From assembly GCF_034190915.1 (NCBI RefSeq), contig NW_026947486.1, forward strand, positions 22,375,001 to 22,439,000: a DNA stretch of 64,000 nucleotides, read 5' to 3'. Positions within the stretch are counted from its first letter, which is position 1; every line of letters begins with the position of its first letter. Positions 32,930-43,782 of this stretch are shown piece by piece. Origin of the DNA: Cavia porcellus. Taxonomy: Eukaryota; Chordata; Mammalia; Rodentia; Caviidae. Made by a program: the position numbers and the translations under genes. The notes beneath the pieces are model-generated. The model was given only the letters and a program-made list of their open reading frames with translations, made no database searches and was not told the DNA's origin.

Positions 32930-34968
32930 AATAAAGCCAAAAGTAAGAATCACATGATCATTTTTATAGATGCAAAAAAAGCCTTTGATAATGTACAACA
33001 TTCATTCATGATAAGAACTTTACAGAAAATTGCAATAGATAGTCTTTAATTCAATATAATAAAGACCATGTATGACAAACCAACAGCCAGTATCATAGTA
33101 AATGACCAAAAATTGAAAGCCTTTACTTTAAAATAAGGCACAAGACAAGGATGTCCTTTATCACCACTCCTATTTAATACAGTACCAGAAGTACTAGCCA
33201 GAGCAATTAGAAAAGAGAGAAAAATAAAACGGGTAAAGATAGGAAAAGAAGAAGTTAAATTGTCATTGTTTGTAGATGCCACGATACTGTACATAGAAGA
33301 CCCCCTAAACTCCATTGAAAGACTCTTAGATATAATAAATAATTCAGTAATGTAGCTGGATACAAAATCAATACTCAGAAATCAATAGCATTCCTATACA
33401 CTAACAACAAAATCACAGAGAGAGAAATAAGAGAAGCCACACTCTTCACACTAGCAAGCAAAAAAATGAAATATTTAGGAATTACTCTTATGAAAGAAGT
33501 GAAAGACATATACAGGGAAAATTATAATACACTGAAAGAAGAAATTGAAGATAAGCTCAGAAAATGGAAAGACATCCGTTGTTCATGTATAGGAAGAATA
33601 AACATTGTGAAAATGAACATTTTCCCAAAACTGTTATACAGATTCAATGCAATCCCAATAAAAATACCATCAACATACCTTATAGATCTAGAGAAATCAC
33701 TCCTAAAATTCATCTGGAACAGAAGAGACCTAGAATAGCAAAGGCAATTCTAAGCAGCAAAGGCAAGGCAGGAGGCATCACAATCCCCGACTTGAAGTTA
33801 TACTACAAAGCAACAGTAGTAAAATCAACATGGTACTGGAATCAAAACAGAGCTGAAGATCAATGGAATAGATTAGAAGGTACAACCACAACTACAAACA
33901 CACTCAACCACCTTATCTTTGATAAAGGAGTCAAGCAGGTTCACTGGAAGAACGACGGTCTCTTTAATAAATGGTGTTGGAAAAACTGGCTCTCTAATTG
34001 CCGAAAACTAAAGCTAGACTCATGCCTATCACCATGTACTAAATTAAAATCTAAATGGATCAAAGATCTGAATATTAAAACAGAAACACTAAATCTATTG
34101 GAAGACAAATTAGGTAGAAACTTTGAAGACATAGAGGTAGGTAGAGAATTCATGAACAGGACTCAAACTGCACAGGAAATACTTCCCAGAATCGATAACT
34201 GGGACCACCTCTTATTAAAAAGTTTCTGCATGTCAAAAAAAAATCTCCAGAATAGTGAAAAGAAAAACTACAAACTGAAAAGGTCTTAGTGAACTCCCCC
34301 TCAGACAAGGGACTTTTGTCTAAAACATATAAAGAATTATAAAAACTCAGACCCCCAAAATTCAAAGACCCAATCCAAAAATGGGCATCTGATATGAATA
34401 CACACTTCTCAGATGAAGAAATACAAATGGCAAATAAATACATGAAAAAATGTTCATCATCATTGGTCATTAGGGAAATGCAAATTAAAACCACACTGAG
34501 ATTCCATGTCACTCCTGAAAGAACGGCTAGGATCAAGAAAACCAACAACAAGAAGTGCTGGAGAGGCTGTGGGGAAAAAGGAACTCTCCTAAACTGTTGA
34601 TGGGAATGTAGACTGGTACAACCTTTGTGGAGGTCAGTCTGGAGATTTCTCAAAAAACTGGGGTTGGAAGTCCCATTTGTTCCAGCTATTCAACTTCTAG
34701 GCACATTCCCAGAAGAACTGAAAGCATCATACCACAGTGATATATGTGCACCCATGTTTATAGCAGCACAATTTGTAATCGTCAGATCTTGGAAAACAAC
34801 CCAAGTGTCCATCAACTGAGGAATGGATAAAAAAGCTATCGTATTTCTATAGAATGGAGTACTACTCACCTATAAAGAAGGATCACATTGAGGTATTTAT
34901 CAATAAATGGACACAGCTTGAAATCATACACATAAGTGAAATAAATCAAACTCGCATCTGTGCACACT
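32930..34968 (+). pseudogene. L1 ORF2 (copy B), RT to C-terminus, broken
   Basis: RT text includes a degraded active site: the segment near 33,262-33,290 reads S-L-F-V-D-A in place of the usual F-A-D-D, so the second catalytic aspartate is lost. Open segments are 33,466-33,738 ([20 protein letters not shown]...) and, in another frame, 33,564-34,289 ([18 protein letters not shown] text, ending near LKRS). A frameshift lies near 33,720-33,735. In the zinc knuckle the histidine codon reads N and the next codons contain a stop (about 34,595). Non-functional. Confidence 0.85.
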
Positions 34969-36292
34969 GAATAGTTTCCCTAGTGTAGGAAATGATTCAA
35001 ATATATAAAACTATGGAGTAACCATGATCCCCCATTAGGTGCCCTTGAAGCCGTATAAAGTTTTCTCTCATTAATTGGAATGGCTTTATTCTGGGCTCTT
35101 TGATACTATGGCCTGTGATGCAATGAACAGCTATTTTGAAGAAAACAAAATGTCATAATAGCTAGTGCTGATTTAATACCATCTTGTTTTAAAGCCCCAC
35201 CAAACTATGGCTCTTCTGTCTCCATTGGTTTTATCATGTTGTATCTTGCTGGATTTTATATGTGGTAGTATAAACAAAAATTGTTATAGGCAAAGATACA
35301 ATATAGAAACCATTGTTCATTTTTCTGTTAGCTGGTTCTAGATACTCTACAATGCTTTCATCCACTTGAATGGAGTTACACTGTCTTGATATGTTTGATG
35401 CTATAGCATATGAAGTTATATTCAAATATTTCAAGAAAAAGACACTATGGTAACTACTATTAAGTCAGGTTATTTGGTGGTGAAGCACTAGGTTGCTGAA
35501 ACTGTCATGCTTTAGCCTGTATTGTTATGTTGTTATAGCCTCTTTTATCTCAACCTCTCCCTTATTCATTAAAAATTATTTAATTTTTTAAATTTATTTT
35601 TTAAACTAAGGGGAAAAATCAAAAATACTAGCAGGATATATTATAGTAACTTTTTGATTTCCTATTAACTTGATTTGAAGTCCTGTAATACTCCCACTAT
35701 CTTGTTTTGACTGATTAGACTCTGTTCTGCTCTGCATGATAGTATCAAGTATTAGAGTATAGGCAACTACTTTGAAGGCAATAAGATCCACTATGATGCC
35801 CATTCTGGATTGACTATTATCGTCTTTTGAAGTTCTATAAGATTTATAATGTTTAGCTTTTACTGGTCTTGTTCTCTACTGTTTTGTTCAATTTTATAAT
35901 ACCTAATGAGATAGACAATTCTTCTTAAGGAAGCAAGAGGCATTATGGTAACCATTGTTGATAACCTTGTACTCTGTTTTCACATCATGTACTATGTCTA
36001 TCTTTGGTTTTGACTGACAGCTTTGTTTTGCCATACTTGACTTTATTCTCTTCCCCCGCAAAAAAGTAATAAGAACTAAGGAATAATAAACCCCAAAATG
36101 TGTAAATTTTGTTGTAATAAAGAGAGCAAAAAAAAAGTGCCCTAAAGGATACCACAGCAAGTGTGTTTAGGTGTGTTAAATACATGACTATATTAATATT
36201 TTTGATTGGATCATTGAACACAACTATTTACAGTCTCACTGTTTGAATGTTCACTTTGTATGCTTTGATCCTGTGACCTGAACCACCGTTTC
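34968..36292 (+). mobile_element. Long-form L1 3' UTR (copy B), six ~150-bp units
   Basis: Equivalent positions in successive units are at 35,155, 35,303, 35,446, 35,642, 35,792 and 35,944, with spacings of about 148, 143, 196, 150 and 152 bp. Each unit has a form of 'cattatggtaaccattgttg' then 'tcatcttg.tttgaagt' and 'ggttttgttctg'. The ~50-bp excess between units 3 and 4 is an A/T-rich stretch at 35,570-35,625, close to where the short form ends. The last part continues beyond the MaLR at 38,454-38,600. Confidence 0.75.
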
Positions 36293-36634
36293 TGTCATGG
36301 TTTATGTTTGTGTCCCCCAGGCCTCATGAGTTTGCATTGTTCATTTGTGATGGTTCATTGTATAGTGCTTGGATTGATGGTGTCAGTGCTCCACCCACAT
36401 AGGGGTGGAGCCAGGGTGTGATGTAATGGCAGGAAGAAGGTGTGCCTTTCTCTTTGCTGGTTCGAGTTTGCTGTGGGTGGCCGCCATGAACTGTGGTCCA
36501 TCCATGCCCGCCTGTCTTGGAGCCAACTGAGTGTGGACTGAAACCTCCAAAAACTGTAAAAAATAAACCTTTCCTTTCCCAACTTTGGGCTTCAGGTATT
36601 TTGTCTCAGCAATGAGTAAAAAGTAACTAAGACA
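36293..36634 (+). repeat. 5' LTR of the MaLR
   Basis: 342 bp, starts TG and ends CA. A polyadenylation-like AATAAA lies in 'aaaaataaacctttcc' near 36,562, with a following 'tattttgtctcagcaatgag' end block. Promoter elements cannot be assigned by eye. Confidence 0.92.
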
Positions 36635-38108
36635 GAAATTTGGTACCGAGGAGTGGGGTCGTTTGTTGTGAATATACCTGGCCATGTTTTTCAAGAGGTT
36701 TTGGAAATGGCTTGTGGGCGGAGTTTGGAAAGGTTTGGACATGTCGCCTGGATGCATAGAGCTCGAGCAGCTTAGGCTGTTCTGTAGAGGAGATTCTGGT
36801 CAGAGCTCAGGAGACCAGAAAGCTGATAGGAAGCCTGATGGCAAAGACCAGGCTTGGGAGGTTTCTGCTGGGAAGGACTGCATTGGTTGTTGGACTCCAC
36901 ATGATGTGTGTTATGGCTTAGCAGAAAGTTTGTCTGCATTTTGCTCCTGCCCAGAGACTTTGCCTGAGACTGAGACAAAGGGCAATGGACTGATTAATAT
37001 CTTGAAAAAGAAATTAAAAAGCAACCAAATGTTGAGGCTGTGGCATGGCTATTGTTGGCAGCTTTTAGCCAGCTATATGTTTCAAATCAAGTGCAAAGAG
37101 CCCGGCAGGATAATTTACAATGCTGTGAGTTTGGCCAGAAGGAAAATTCCAGGAAGGCTGTGGATTGTAAAGACAGAGTTGAGATTTTGATTCCTGAGGA
37201 GAAAGAGAGAGATAAGAAACATGGCCCTGGGGCATCCCAGAAAGCAGGTCCCCACCCTGTGCAGCCTCACAGCAAAGATGAAAATTTTTGCTCAGAGGAA
37301 AAAGCTACAGAGTGCCATGCTCCAGAATGGTGACAGAGGCCACGTGAGGTTCCAGAATGGCGGCGACACAGAAAAGCTTTTCATCACAATCAGGTAAACA
37401 GAGCCCTGTGATCCAGGCAACTGACCCCTACAGCCAAGAGAGAGAAAAGCCTGGCCACTGCTTCAGCTAGCAGCAAACCTTGGCGGCATCCACAAGGTGC
37501 TGATTTTAGGTGCAAGGAAAATGCACAAATTCTGAGGGTAAGACGGCTTCCACCTAGATTGCAAAGGGCCTGGGAGGCCAAGCAGTGTCCCTGAGAGGGC
37601 AATTTGTGAAGATGTAAGGGTGAAGCCGAAGGTGCAGTGGAGACCCCAGAAGTTTGGAAAAGCCAGGAATGTGGATGATCCAAGGAAAGCTGCAAAAAGC
37701 AAGCAGAGAAGATTTAAGAGAAAAGCAGCAGAAGCTGAAATTGCTGGAAGTGCCCTGGGGGTGGAATCACCCAAGGCTTTTGGAACTTGCAACCAGGTTG
37801 CTTCAGATGCTGAGTGTAGAACTCTAGAATTTAATGTTTGCCCTGCTGGATGTTGGAATTGCTTTGTTTCCAATGTTTTATATTCCCCTGTTTATGTTTA
37901 TCTTGTGCCTTTGCATTTCAGAAATGTTTAACCTTGTTTCATCTGTACAGGGGGTTACAGTTAAGAGTTTGCTACAGATCTTAGAGGAGACTTGGGACTT
38001 GGACTTTTCAGCAATGGTGAAGCTGTTAGGATTTTGGCAACTCTTGGAGGTGGACTAAATGTCTTTTGTATAAAGGATGTACATGAGTCCTGGGGACCAG
38101 GGGTGGAA

Positions 38109-38448
38109 TGTCATGGTTTATGTTTGTGTCCCCCAGGCCTCATGAGTTTGCATTGTTCATTTGTGATGGTTCATTGTATAGTGCTTGGATTGATGGTGTC
38201 ATTGCTCCACCCACATCGGGGTGGAGCCAGGATGTGATGTAATGGCAGGAAGAAGGTGTGTCTTTCTCTTTGCTGGTTCGAGTTTGCTGTGGATGGCCGC
38301 CATGAACTACAGCCCAGCCATGCCTACCTGTCTTGGAGCCAACTGAGTGTGGACTGAAACCTCCAAAAACTAAGAAATAAACCTTTCCTTTACCAACTTT
38401 TGGCTTCAGGTATTTTGTCTCAGCAATGAGTAAAAAGTAACTAAGACA
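38109..38448 (+). repeat. 3' LTR of the MaLR
   Basis: 340 bp, collinear with the 5' LTR. Differences cluster around 38,305-38,330 (actacagcccag against actgtggtccat), which may be a small conversion or several substitutions. Confidence 0.92.
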
Positions 38449-38453
38449 GTTTC

Positions 38454-38600
38454 TAAGATGATAGTGTGTAATCTATTAACTGATGATCTGTTACTGTTTT
38501 TTGTAGTTGTGTATTACTTGTACCCCTACACTGTTTTGTTTTGTTCTGTTTTTTCCTCCTTTTTCCTTTTAAATTAAAAAAAAATAAAGAAAAAAAAAAA
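38454..38600 (+). mobile_element. End of copy B 3' UTR, beyond the MaLR
   Basis: 'taagatgatagtgtgtaatc' through 'gtgtattacttgtaccccta' to an A-rich tail. It is collinear with 49,853-49,976 in copy D, which has no MaLR. Confidence 0.88.
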
Positions 38601-38960
38601 GAAATGTGGTATTTCTACAATGGACTATTACTTTGCTATGAGCAAGGACAAATCTGAGTCATTTGTTGGAAAATATATCTCACTTCAGAATATGTGAAAT
38701 GCACCAGTCATACATACAATACAGTTCCTCTCATATGAGAAATCTTAAGTATAAATAAAGAAAAATAAAAAGAAATTGGGAGATATAGCTCCTGTAAATG
38801 TGAAAGGGATCAAGGAATGGAGCAAATTGGTAAAGGAGGGAAGGGGATATAAAAAAAACTAACATATGTGGTAAAAATAAAGTAAATAAACTAGTCATTA
38901 TGCATTGCAAATATGTACTGATAAATACAAATAAAAATTCAAAGAAATCAACATCAATAC
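38601..38960 (+). mobile_element. L1 O2, third piece (3' end)
   Basis: 'gtggtatttctacaatggac' 'tattactttgctatgagcaa' is the L1 ORF2 end text (compare tggaatattactcagc). '3' UTR-like sequence then runs to A-rich DNA near 38,960. It follows O2 where copy B interrupted it at 32,927. Confidence 0.7.
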
Positions 38961-39086
38961 AAATAATAAACACAAAAGCAAAGGGAGAAATTTTGAAAAT
39001 TGCAAAAGAAAACTATGTGTCATATACAAAGCAACTTCCATAACACTACCAGTAGATTTCTCTGCAGAAATCTTGAAGGAAAAAGA

Positions 39087-39227
<141 letters not shown>

Positions 39228-39542
39228 TACACAGTTCAGGAATAGAAATGCTTGTAAAAATATTTTAATTTTATTGAGACATCATGAGGTTAATATACCT
39301 TTGACTTCTACAACTACAAGAGGTGCTCCAAGTAGTGAGCATTAGCTTCCAGACATTTATAAAAAATAAAAATCTAGTAAATATCTTAAGACATAAAAAA
39401 GAAACAGAATATGGCAAAATCTATGGGATATATCAAAATGAGTTTATAGAAAGAATGAAGTTTATAGAAATAAACACCTACACTGGAAAAATTTCAAACA
39501 ACACAATTTTGCCCCTAAAGAAATTATCCAAGAAGAAATTAA

Positions 39543-39800
39543 GTTAGTTGGTTCTAAATATCCTGTAATACTTTCATTCCCTTAAATGGTTTTACACTGT
39601 CTTGATATGTTTGATGCTATAGCATACAAAGTTATACTTAAATATTTCAAGGAAAGAGGCACTATGGTAACTACTGTTATGTCGGGTGATCTTGTGGTGA
39701 AACACTGTTGCTTAAATTGTTCTATTCTGACCTCTGTTATGTTGTTATGCCCTCTTTTATTTTAAGCTCCTTTTTTATATTTTTATTTTTTAATAAAAAT
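39543..39800 (+). mobile_element. L1 3' UTR fragment, short form (copy C)
   Basis: Begins 'ttagttggttctaaatatcc' and runs collinearly with unit 2/3 of the L1 3' UTR, with the unit-3 marker 'tatggtaac' at 39,664. It ends 'tattttaagctcctttttta' like the short form of copy A. It lies between O3 ORF2 blocks that should be only about 25 bp apart. Confidence 0.75.
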
Positions 39801-40170
39801 GTATAGATATAAAAGCTTAACAAAAATCAAATAAGCTTTATATATCAATGATTAAAATAGATGAAAATATCCTCAAAATGGATATTGTTGTGTTTTGGAA
39901 TGATTAATTTAAGACTGCAGAATTGTTTCATTAGGAAGTTAAAGAAATGAGGATGATACATAAGTATCTGAAATGAGGATTAAATGTCATTGTAAAGAGC
40001 TACTGTTTTAAGATTCTTAAGATTTCTTTTCATTTATTATTAAAGTTCTTTATTAACTCCGTCAATTTCATTAGATTTATCACTCTCTAATGATTAAAGC
40101 TCTTTAAACTTCATTGTGTAAAAGGAAGACATTAATATTGGGTTATTTTATTAAAACATTTTTGTCAAAA
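39801..40170. other. Unclassified ~370-bp block between L1 pieces
   Basis: AT-rich sequence after the copy C tail and before O3 resumes ('gaaaataataaggattacaa'). It ends in 'catttttgtcaaaaaaaag', an A-rich run at 40,168-40,175, so it could be a 3'-transduced flank or a separate retroposed piece on the plus strand. No family recognised. Confidence 0.4.
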
Positions 40171-41241
40171 AAAAGAAAATAATAAGGATTACAACAAAAA
40201 TAAATAGAATAGTAAATGGAAAACTGAACAACAAAAATAATGATTGACTTATTGAAGAAATGAAGAAAATTGACAGTCCTTTAGTTATATTAAGAAGTAA
40301 ACCTCAAAAATTAAAATTAAGGAGGAGATATTATAACACAGTACACATAAATGCAAAGAGCTATGAGGCTATCATTAACCAAAAACTTGGACAACCTAGA
40401 AAAATTGGATCAATTCCCAGAAATATACAACTATTTATATCAAATCATGATGAATACACTGTAACTAGTAAGGATTAGATCCATAATCAAAAACCACATA
40501 ACAAAGAAATGTCCAGGTCCAGATGGCTTCATTGGTGAATTCTACCAATGCCTTAAAAAAGAATTAATGTCAATTTTTCTCAAATTCTTCTAAAACACAG
40601 AAAATGAGAGAACATACCTAACTTATTTTGAAACCAAGATTATGCTTATACTAACTGGACAGTGATAATACAAACAGACTACAGGTGAATATCCCAATTA
40701 TAAAACATATAAAACTCAACAACATGTAAGCAAACCAAAATCAACAAAACATTAAAAGAACAATATATCATGAAAAACTGGATTTATATCCAGGGCCAAC
40801 GATGACTCAATGTGCATAAATCACTATGTAAACACCACATTATCAGAATCAAGTTCTGTGATGCCAAAAGTCATAGGCATCAAAAAAAAAAAAATACTGA
40901 ACAAAAAGTAGGCCATATCAAATGTCTTTGTTACTTTTCTCTCGATGTTCAGACAAAATATCTGACCTCCAAAATTAAGGAATAAAAGGTTTATTTAGCT
41001 TACAGCTTTTGGAGGTTTCAGTACACATACAGCTGGCTCTAAGACGGGGTGGCATGCCTGAGGCACAACGCTTTAAGACAGCCACAAATGACGAGTGAAA
41101 AGGGCAAAAATAGGGCAAAGCATGCCTCCTTCATTCCCTATATTGTATGCCAGCCATCTACCTCTGGGCAGGTGCAGCACTCACACCACCAATTCCAGCA
41201 CTAGACAATGAACCAATTACAAGTGCTAGATTCAGCTGCCT

Positions 41242-41840
41242 TGGCTACAGCCTCCCCAGGGGAAGCACCACCAGTGTCTTCTGAGATCCCTGCCATGTTG
41301 GAACTTAGGGCACTGAGAAACCAAGCAACCAGCTTACTTCCCTGGTAAGTGGCTGTGGTGTGGCAAACTGCGGCCCCTTCAGGGGAGAACCACCAGTGTC
41401 TCCTGAGATCCACACAATGTTGGAACTTAGGACACAGGGAAACTAAGCAAGCAGCTCACCTCCCTAGTAAATGGCTGTGGTGTGGCAGGCTGCAGCCCCT
41501 CCTTGGGGAGAACCACCATCAACTCCTGAGATCCTCACCATGTTAGAACTTAGGACACTGGGAAACCAAGCAACCAGCTCGCCTCCCTGGTAAGCGGCTG
41601 TGGTGTTGCAGGCTGCAGCTGCCCCAGGGGAAGAACCACCAGTGTCTCCTGAGATCTGCGCCATGTTGGAACTTAGCATGCTGAGAAACCAGGCAACCAG
41701 CTCCCCTCCCTGGTAGGTGACTGTGGTGTGGCAGACTGTGACCCCTCCAGGGGAAGAACCACCTGTGTCTCCTGAAATCCATACCATGTTGGAACTTAGG
41801 GTACTGGGAAACCAAGCAACTAACCTGCCTCCCGAGCTTA
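41242..41840 (+). repeat. Tandem ~123-bp units of element Z
   Basis: The marker 'tgttggaacttag' falls at 41,296, 41,419, 41,541 (as tgttagaactta), 41,664 and 41,787, giving spacings of 123, 122, 123 and 123 bp. Each unit also has 'ggctgtggtgtggcaggctg', 'ggggaagaaccaccagtgtc' and 'tcctgagatc'. The minus-strand open frames (41,464-41,872) just translate the repeat. The units do not visibly match the 168-bp monomers of L1 copy A. Confidence 0.9.
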
Positions 41841-42284
41841 CCGGTGCACAGGCTGAGAGTCAAACATCCCACTTCCCCTGCCCCCCCATTAACAAATGGG
41901 AACCAGAAATCTAAGCATCTCTTGGGAGGTTGACCATATGCAATATAGCCAATAAGAGGGATTTCCTTCTACCATCTCTTTGAAGGCAAATATTTTTGCT
42001 ACTGTTTTCCTTTATTCTGATTAATAATACTGCTCTATTCAATATTCTGCTTTGATAAGTTCTATAATGTTCTGTATTTCATTTTATTTTGCTATATGTG
42101 ATGGAAAGAACAACTATTGTGAAGATAATGAGATATACTGTGATACCTACTACTGTTATCATGATAACCTACTGTGAATTTCTGTACCAATTTCACTACA
42201 CTGTCTCAATTGGCTTTCTTCTGTCTTATTCTGTTGTATTTTACTACCTTCAAAATAAAAAAAAAATAAAATAAATTTAAAAAA
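41242..42284 (+). mobile_element. SVA-like composite retroposon (element Z)
   Basis: About 1.04 kb: five tandem ~123-bp units (41,242-41,840), a short unique GC-richer link (41,841-41,900), then a stretch resembling the short L1 3' UTR (about 41,990-42,255: 'tgtgatggaaagaacaacta', 'actgtgatacctactactgt', then 'ccttcaaaataaaaaaa') and an A-rich end. The flanks 'tagattcagctgcct' (41,227-41,241) and 'tagattcagctacct' (42,285-42,299) match at 14 of 15 bases. It has no open coding region. Either an L1-mobilised composite or an L1 that lost both ORFs. Confidence 0.78.
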
Positions 42285-42346
42285 TAGATTCAGCTACCTC
42301 TCTGACTGCATGAGGCTTTGGGGAGACATTTAAATAAACCACAACA

Positions 42347-43782
42347 TTCCACCTCTGGCCTCCCAAAAACTCATGTACATCCTTTATGCAAAAGAGCTGC
42401 CAAAGTCCTAACAGTTTTAGCATTGCTCAAAAGTTCAAGTCCCAAGTCTCCTTCAAGGTCTAAGGCAAAGTCTGGGTATAACAGCCTACACAAATAAAAA
42501 AAAAAATGCTTCCAACATAAAATGTCACAAGATAAACATTATAATTTTAAAGGATACAAATGGGGGTAGAAAGGATTGAAGCCAAAACAAGTCCAAAATA
42601 CAGCATGGCAAACATTAAGTCTTGGAGTTCCATGCTCAGCATCTGATGCAATCTGGTTGTGAGTTCCAAAACGCTTGAGTGACTTCACCCCCATAGTACT
42701 TCCAGTGGTTTAAACTCCCATGGTTTCTATTAGACCTGCTTTGCTTGTTCTTTGTAGGTTTCCTTGGACAATCCATGCTCCTGACTTTTCCAAATTTCTG
42801 GGTTCATCACTGTACCTTTGGCTTCACAGTCACAGCCACACACATTGCTCTATCAGGGGCACACTGCCTGACTTCCCAGGCCCTCTGAAAATGAGATGGG
42901 AACCTTTTCAACCTCAGAACTCATGTGTATTCAGTGTGCTTAAAATCAGCACCATGTGGGTGATGCCAAGGTCTGCTGCCAGCTGGAGCAGGAGGCCAGG
43001 CTTTCCTCTCTCTTGGATGTAGGGGTCACATACCTGGATCACTGAGCACTCGAATCTGATTGTGAGGAACAGCTTCTCTATGCCACCACCATTCTGCAAC
43101 CCAGTGCAGCCACTTTCATTATGGAAACTCGTGTGGCCTCCACTGCCATTGTGGAAGGTGGTGCTCTGCGGCTTTCTCCTCCAGTCTTTCACTTTGCAGT
43201 TTTGAGGCTATAAAGGGTGGAGACCCATTGCTTCTTCCTGGGATGCCTGCTGGCTATCCTTTTTATTTTCCTGTTTCTTCTCAGCAATCGAGATTTTAGT
43301 TCTATTTTTATAGTCCACAGCTTTCTGGTCAAACTCATATTATAAATCACCCTGTTGGGCTTTTTGTTCTTGATCTGCAATGTAAATGTGGCTAAAAGCC
43401 CCCAACCACAGTGAATATTTAAATATTTTAAAATATAGAAATCAGTATGAAGATATTTTTAATTTTTATTTCAAAGAAAAAAGATAAATAAAATAAAGAA
43501 ACTGAGTTTTAAAGTAGGCTAGTGCAGCAGTCACAAGAGTTGATACATTGCAATATTCCAATATTTGGAAAAGGTTTCCATTCTCAAAAAATAAACCTAA
43601 ATAAAAATTCCATTTGACCAAGTATATACATGAGTAACCCAATATAAACAACTTGAAAAGCAAAATGAAAGAGAGAATATAGGAAATAGAGTGGTAGACA
43701 TTTTGGAGATGGGAAGGGGCAGGCTAGGAGCAGACTTTCTATCAGCTTTCTGGTCTCCTGAGCTCTGACCAGAATCTCCCAG
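42347..43782 (-). mobile_element. Internal region of antisense MaLR
   Basis: Collinear on the minus strand with 36,635-38,108. For example, 'tgtacatcctttatgcaaaa' (42,363) is the complement of 'aaaggatgtacatgagtcc' at 38,073, and 'ctttctggtctcctgagctc' (43,747) is the complement of text at 36,800. Non-coding; short frames on both strands are unrelated to retroviral proteins. Confidence 0.85.

Larger units (their letters stand above)
36293..38448 (+). mobile_element. MaLR retroelement with both LTRs and perfect TSD
   Basis: Two LTRs of about 340 bp, each TGTCATGG...AAGACA, enclose 1,474 bp. The 5-bp duplication 'gtttc' is at 36,288-36,292 and 38,449-38,453. Directly after the 5' LTR, 'aatttggtaccgaggagtgg' matches the MaLR/ERVL primer-binding region. 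The LTRs differ at roughly 15-17 positions by eye (about 5%), which suggests a fairly recent insertion. MaLRs are non-autonomous ERVL relatives without retroviral genes. The 168-codon frame at 36,684-37,190 has no recognisable domain. Confidence 0.92.
32928..38600 (+). mobile_element. 5'-truncated L1 (copy B) carrying a MaLR in its 3' UTR
   Basis: Starts within ORF2 RT text ('tcaataaagccaaaagtaag') and continues to the ORF2 stop near 34,968 and a long 3' UTR ending in an A-rich tail (38,570-38,600). The flanks 'gaaaacgtggtattcata' (32,910-32,927) and 'gaaatgtggtatttcta' (38,601-38,617) are a diverged target duplication, with O2 text continuing on both sides. A 2.16-kb MaLR lies at 36,293-38,448. 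Confidence 0.85.
40923..42346 (-). repeat. 3' LTR of antisense MaLR, interrupted
   Basis: LTR text occupies 40,923-41,241 and 42,300-42,346. The two parts join at the target duplication of element Z. The intact sister LTR reads straight through this point near 44,083 ('ctagattcagttgcctctat'). Confidence 0.82.

Noticed and set aside
33564..34289. The longest open frame (241 codons) as an active gene
   Set aside because: It is a shifted segment of L1 copy B ORF2; the true frame changes near 33,720-33,735 and the active site is lost.
36684..37190. 168-codon open frame inside the MaLR, considered as a possible retroviral or captured gene
   Set aside because: MaLR internal regions are normally non-coding. 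The protein has no gag, protease or RT motif, and the antisense sister element does not preserve the frame.
41464..41914. Repetitive glycine/serine-rich proteins encoded on the minus strand and a plus-strand frame
   Set aside because: They are direct translations of the 123-bp tandem units; 123 is divisible by three, so a frame stays open by chance.
41242..42284. Processed pseudogene of a cellular mRNA
   Set aside because: The tandem units and L1-like tail do not look like a spliced message, and no coding frame is present.
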